Below are positions 62,175 through 64,000 of a stretch of 64,000 bases of DNA, one piece after another. The notes under the pieces were generated by a model, which saw only the letters and a program-made list of their open reading frames with translations, was not told the DNA's origin and searched no databases. The position numbers and the translations under genes are program-made. This DNA is from ZC4RG30 sp963777735 (GTDB lineage Bacteria; Pseudomonadota; Gammaproteobacteria; Steroidobacterales; Steroidobacteraceae): NCBI GenBank assembly GCA_963777735.1, contig CAVZRQ010000008.1, forward strand, positions 1,178,001-1,242,000, read 5' to 3'. Position 1 is the stretch's first letter, and every line of letters starts with the position of its first letter.

Positions 62175-62573
62175 CTATTTGGCAGGGGCAGCAGGCTTCA
62201 CGCGCGTCGCAGCAACCTGCGATTCGACAACTCCGCCGGGACCCGCATCCATCTTGCTGACCAGATCGAGCTTGTCGCCCGCCACCTTGCCCACGTAATC
62301 AATCGTGAGCTGGTTGCCACCGAGATCCAGGCTCAACTTGAAGGTCACATCGGCTCCCTTCACGACTCCCTCGCTGATGGGCATGTTTTCCATGCCGGCA
62401 ACGGACAGCGTGCCCGCGAGTTTCTCGCCATCTGCCTTGAACTCCATCGTCACTTCCATGGGGCCCTGTGGCGAATCGACGTTGGCAGTCCACTTGCCGT
62501 CGATGTTGTCTGACCACACCGGCAATGCGGCGAAGGCGGCTACGAGGCCGAGTGCAAACGTGCGAATCTTCAT
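62175..62573 (-). CDS. Exported hypothetical protein
   Basis: 132 residues from ATG 62573. A signal peptide (FALGLVAAFAALPVWS) is followed by a beta-rich domain: DGKWTANVDSPQGPMEVTMEFKADGEKLAGTLSVAGMENMPISEGVVKGADVTFKL, shown by its part GKWTANVDSPQGPMEVTMEF. The pattern of repeated strands resembles small lipocalin-like or DUF-type secreted proteins common in Acidobacteria and Gammaproteobacteria. The C-terminus ends VKPAAPAK. It lies between the SnoaL lipoprotein and the M3 peptidase gene on one strand. No function can be given. Confidence 0.65.
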   Translation of the reverse strand: MKIRTFALGLVAAFAALPVWSDNIDGKWTANVDSPQGPMEVTMEFKADGEKLAGTLSVAGMENMPISEGVVKGADVTFKLSLDLGGNQLTIDYVGKVAGDKLDLVSKMDAGPGGVVESQVAATRVKPAAPAK

Positions 62574-62627
62574 TTCAAGCCCCACTTTCCGATAGTGAAT
62601 CATGGATGTGCCGGCCAACAGCAGGCG

Positions 62628-64000
62628 CTACAGGCCCAGCGTCTTCAGGAACGCGGTATTGTCCGATTTCCGGCCGACGAACTTTTCGACCAGCCCCAGT
62701 GGCTCGGACATGTTCCCCTGCTCAAGAATGTACTGCCGATAGCCGGCGCCAGCCGCCGTGCTCAGCAGTCCTTCCTTCGCGAAACGCGTGAACATGTCTG
62801 CGGCATAGACCTCTGACCAGAGGTAGCCGTAATAGCCGGCGTCATAGCCGCCCATCATGTGTCCGAACGTCCCGTTCATGTGCGAGCCTTCCACGGGGGA
62901 AATGCCCAACACATCGTTGTGCGCCTTCAGGTAGGTGGCCGTGGCATCAACCGGACCGTTGGCCGTATGCATCGCCATGTCGTTGGTGCCCAGCATCAGC
63001 TGCCGCGAATAGAAATAGCCCTGGTTGAATCTGCGCGCTGCGATCATCTTGTCGATCAGCGCATCCGGGAGTGGCTCGTTGGTCTTGTAGTGGCCCGAGA
63101 TCTTGCGCAGCATCGCCTTGTCCCAGACCCAGTTCTCGAGCATCTGGCTCGGCGCCTCGACGAAATCGCGCGCCGTCCCGCTGCCTGACAAGGAGGCATA
63201 CGGGGCCCGGGTCAGCGTCTGGTGCATGATGTGGCCGAACTCATGGAACAGTGTCTCGACCTCATCGTGAGTCAGCAGCGAGGGGCGATCGCCTGAAGGC
63301 GGGGAGAAGTTCGCAACGATCGAAGACACCGGCTGCGAGTACCAGCCACCGTCCAGCATGCGCCCCGAAATGAGCGTGAAAGCCGCCGCATGCCCGTACT
63401 TGCCTTCACGGGGCACGAAGTCGGCATAGAAGTACCCTACGATCGAATCATCGGAAACTTCACGGATGGCATACAAGGTCACGTCGGGTGACCACACCGA
63501 AGCATTCGGCACCTGCTCATAACGAACGCCCAGCAACGTCGAGTAGATCTCGAACAAGCCAGCCATCACGCGATCCTTCGGGAAATATTCGCGAATGACT
63601 TCCGAATCGACTGCGTAGTCGCGCTTCTTCACCTGGTTTTCGAAATAGCGGATATCCCAGGCGTCGATGCGCGTGGTTTTGGGATCTTCCATCTCCTGCT
63701 TGCCCTTGAGGAGGATGGCCAGATCCGCCTCCAGCCGCGGGCGCAGCTTCGCCTTGAGATCGCCCAGCATCTTCTGCACGTTGGCGGCATTGGCGGCCAT
63801 GCGGCCGTTGGTCTGGTAATCGGCCCAGGTCGGGTAGCCCACCATCTGCGCAATCTGCTGCCGCAACACCACCGCGCGCTCCAGCAGCGCGGTGTTGTCC
63901 GGGGCGCGATTGTCATAGGCCGTCAGCATCCGGCGCCGTGTGTCTGGCACGCGCACGTTGTCCATGAGCTGGGTGTAGTCCGTGCTCTTGGTGGTCACGA
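62628..64000 (-). CDS. M3-family oligopeptidase (Dcp-like), N-terminal part beyond the right edge
   Basis: About 457 C-terminal residues of a zinc oligopeptidase of the thimet/dipeptidyl carboxypeptidase family. The catalytic motif LFHEFGHIMHQTL is at about 63210-63250, with the third zinc ligand expected in DFVEAPSQMLENWVWD. YFYADFVPREGKYGHAAA and GYYGYLWSEVYAADMFTRF are further conserved segments. The visible frame runs off the window at 64000, so the true start is unseen. It probably degrades peptides in the periplasm or cytosol. Last gene of the minus-strand run with the two small exported proteins, 54 bases upstream of the exported hypothetical. Confidence 0.94.
   Translation of the reverse strand, partial: VTTKSTDYTQLMDNVRVPDTRRRMLTAYDNRAPDNTALLERAVVLRQQIAQMVGYPTWADYQTNGRMAANAANVQKMLGDLKAKLRPRLEADLAILLKGKQEMEDPKTTRIDAWDIRYFENQVKKRDYAVDSEVIREYFPKDRVMAGLFEIYSTLLGVRYEQVPNASVWSPDVTLYAIREVSDDSIVGYFYADFVPREGKYGHAAAFTLISGRMLDGGWYSQPVSSIVANFSPPSGDRPSLLTHDEVETLFHEFGHIMHQTLTRAPYASLSGSGTARDFVEAPSQMLENWVWDKAMLRKISGHYKTNEPLPDALIDKMIAARRFNQGYFYSRQLMLGTNDMAMHTANGPVDATATYLKAHNDVLGISPVEGSHMNGTFGHMMGGYDAGYYGYLWSEVYAADMFTRFAKEGLLSTAAGAGYRQYILEQGNMSEPLGLVEKFVGRKSDNTAFLKTLGL

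Overview
The window is high-GC chromosomal DNA of a gammaproteobacterium, most like the Xanthomonadales/Nevskiales/Steroidobacterales group. The call rests on gene content and order: tkt-gap-pgk, adk beside a PPi-type phosphofructokinase and a membrane pyrophosphatase, pcm-tolC-waaA-kdkA-(CHCC zinc finger)-glnE, a three-gene proton-translocating transhydrogenase, a six-gene Mrp antiporter with fused A and B, and many TonB-dependent receptors. No rRNA, tRNA, CRISPR array, prophage or insertion sequence was recognised. Genes are packed tightly and no stretch over 300 bases lacks a gene.

Layout. 1-13 kb: glycolysis and pentose phosphate genes (pgk, gap, tkt), a CpdA-like phosphodiesterase, a CBS protein, the murein-recycling ligase Mpl, RNase D, then adenylate kinase with a lysine-rich tail, PPi-phosphofructokinase and H+-pyrophosphatase. 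13-25 kb, all on +: chromate transporter, then a copper block (copC, copD, copper P-type ATPase, two DUF2946 genes around a PCuAC chaperone, a copper-type TonB receptor, a PepSY membrane protein and a second TonB receptor). 25-28 kb: pntAA-pntAB-pntB. 28-39 kb: a PAS-GGDEF-EAL protein, pcm, tolC, lipid A/Kdo genes, glnE, an SDR and a SnoaL-like protein. 39-47.5 kb: the Mrp operon, alanine dehydrogenase and a LysR regulator. 47.5-55.7 kb: TetR regulator, sulfotransferase, LemA, M48 protease, Pit/DUF47 phosphate transport, an MFS permease and an HPP-CBS protein. 55.7-64 kb: GntP permease, a dual-domain phytase with its TonB receptor, two small exported proteins and a partial M3 peptidase.

How the genes work together. 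Three functional themes stand out. First, pyrophosphate economy: PPi-PFK and H+-PPase sit together. Second, copper: import, periplasmic carriage and export genes share a strand, and copC and copA have nearly identical MerR-type promoters. Third, phosphate: a TonB receptor and phytase form an operon behind a PHO-box-like site, with Pit/DUF47 a few kb away.

Caution: at least nine genes carry one-base frameshifts, including genes that should be essential (adk, tkt). Several fall in short homopolymers, so base-level sequence error is the simplest explanation. I annotate these as full-length genes and mark the breaks.
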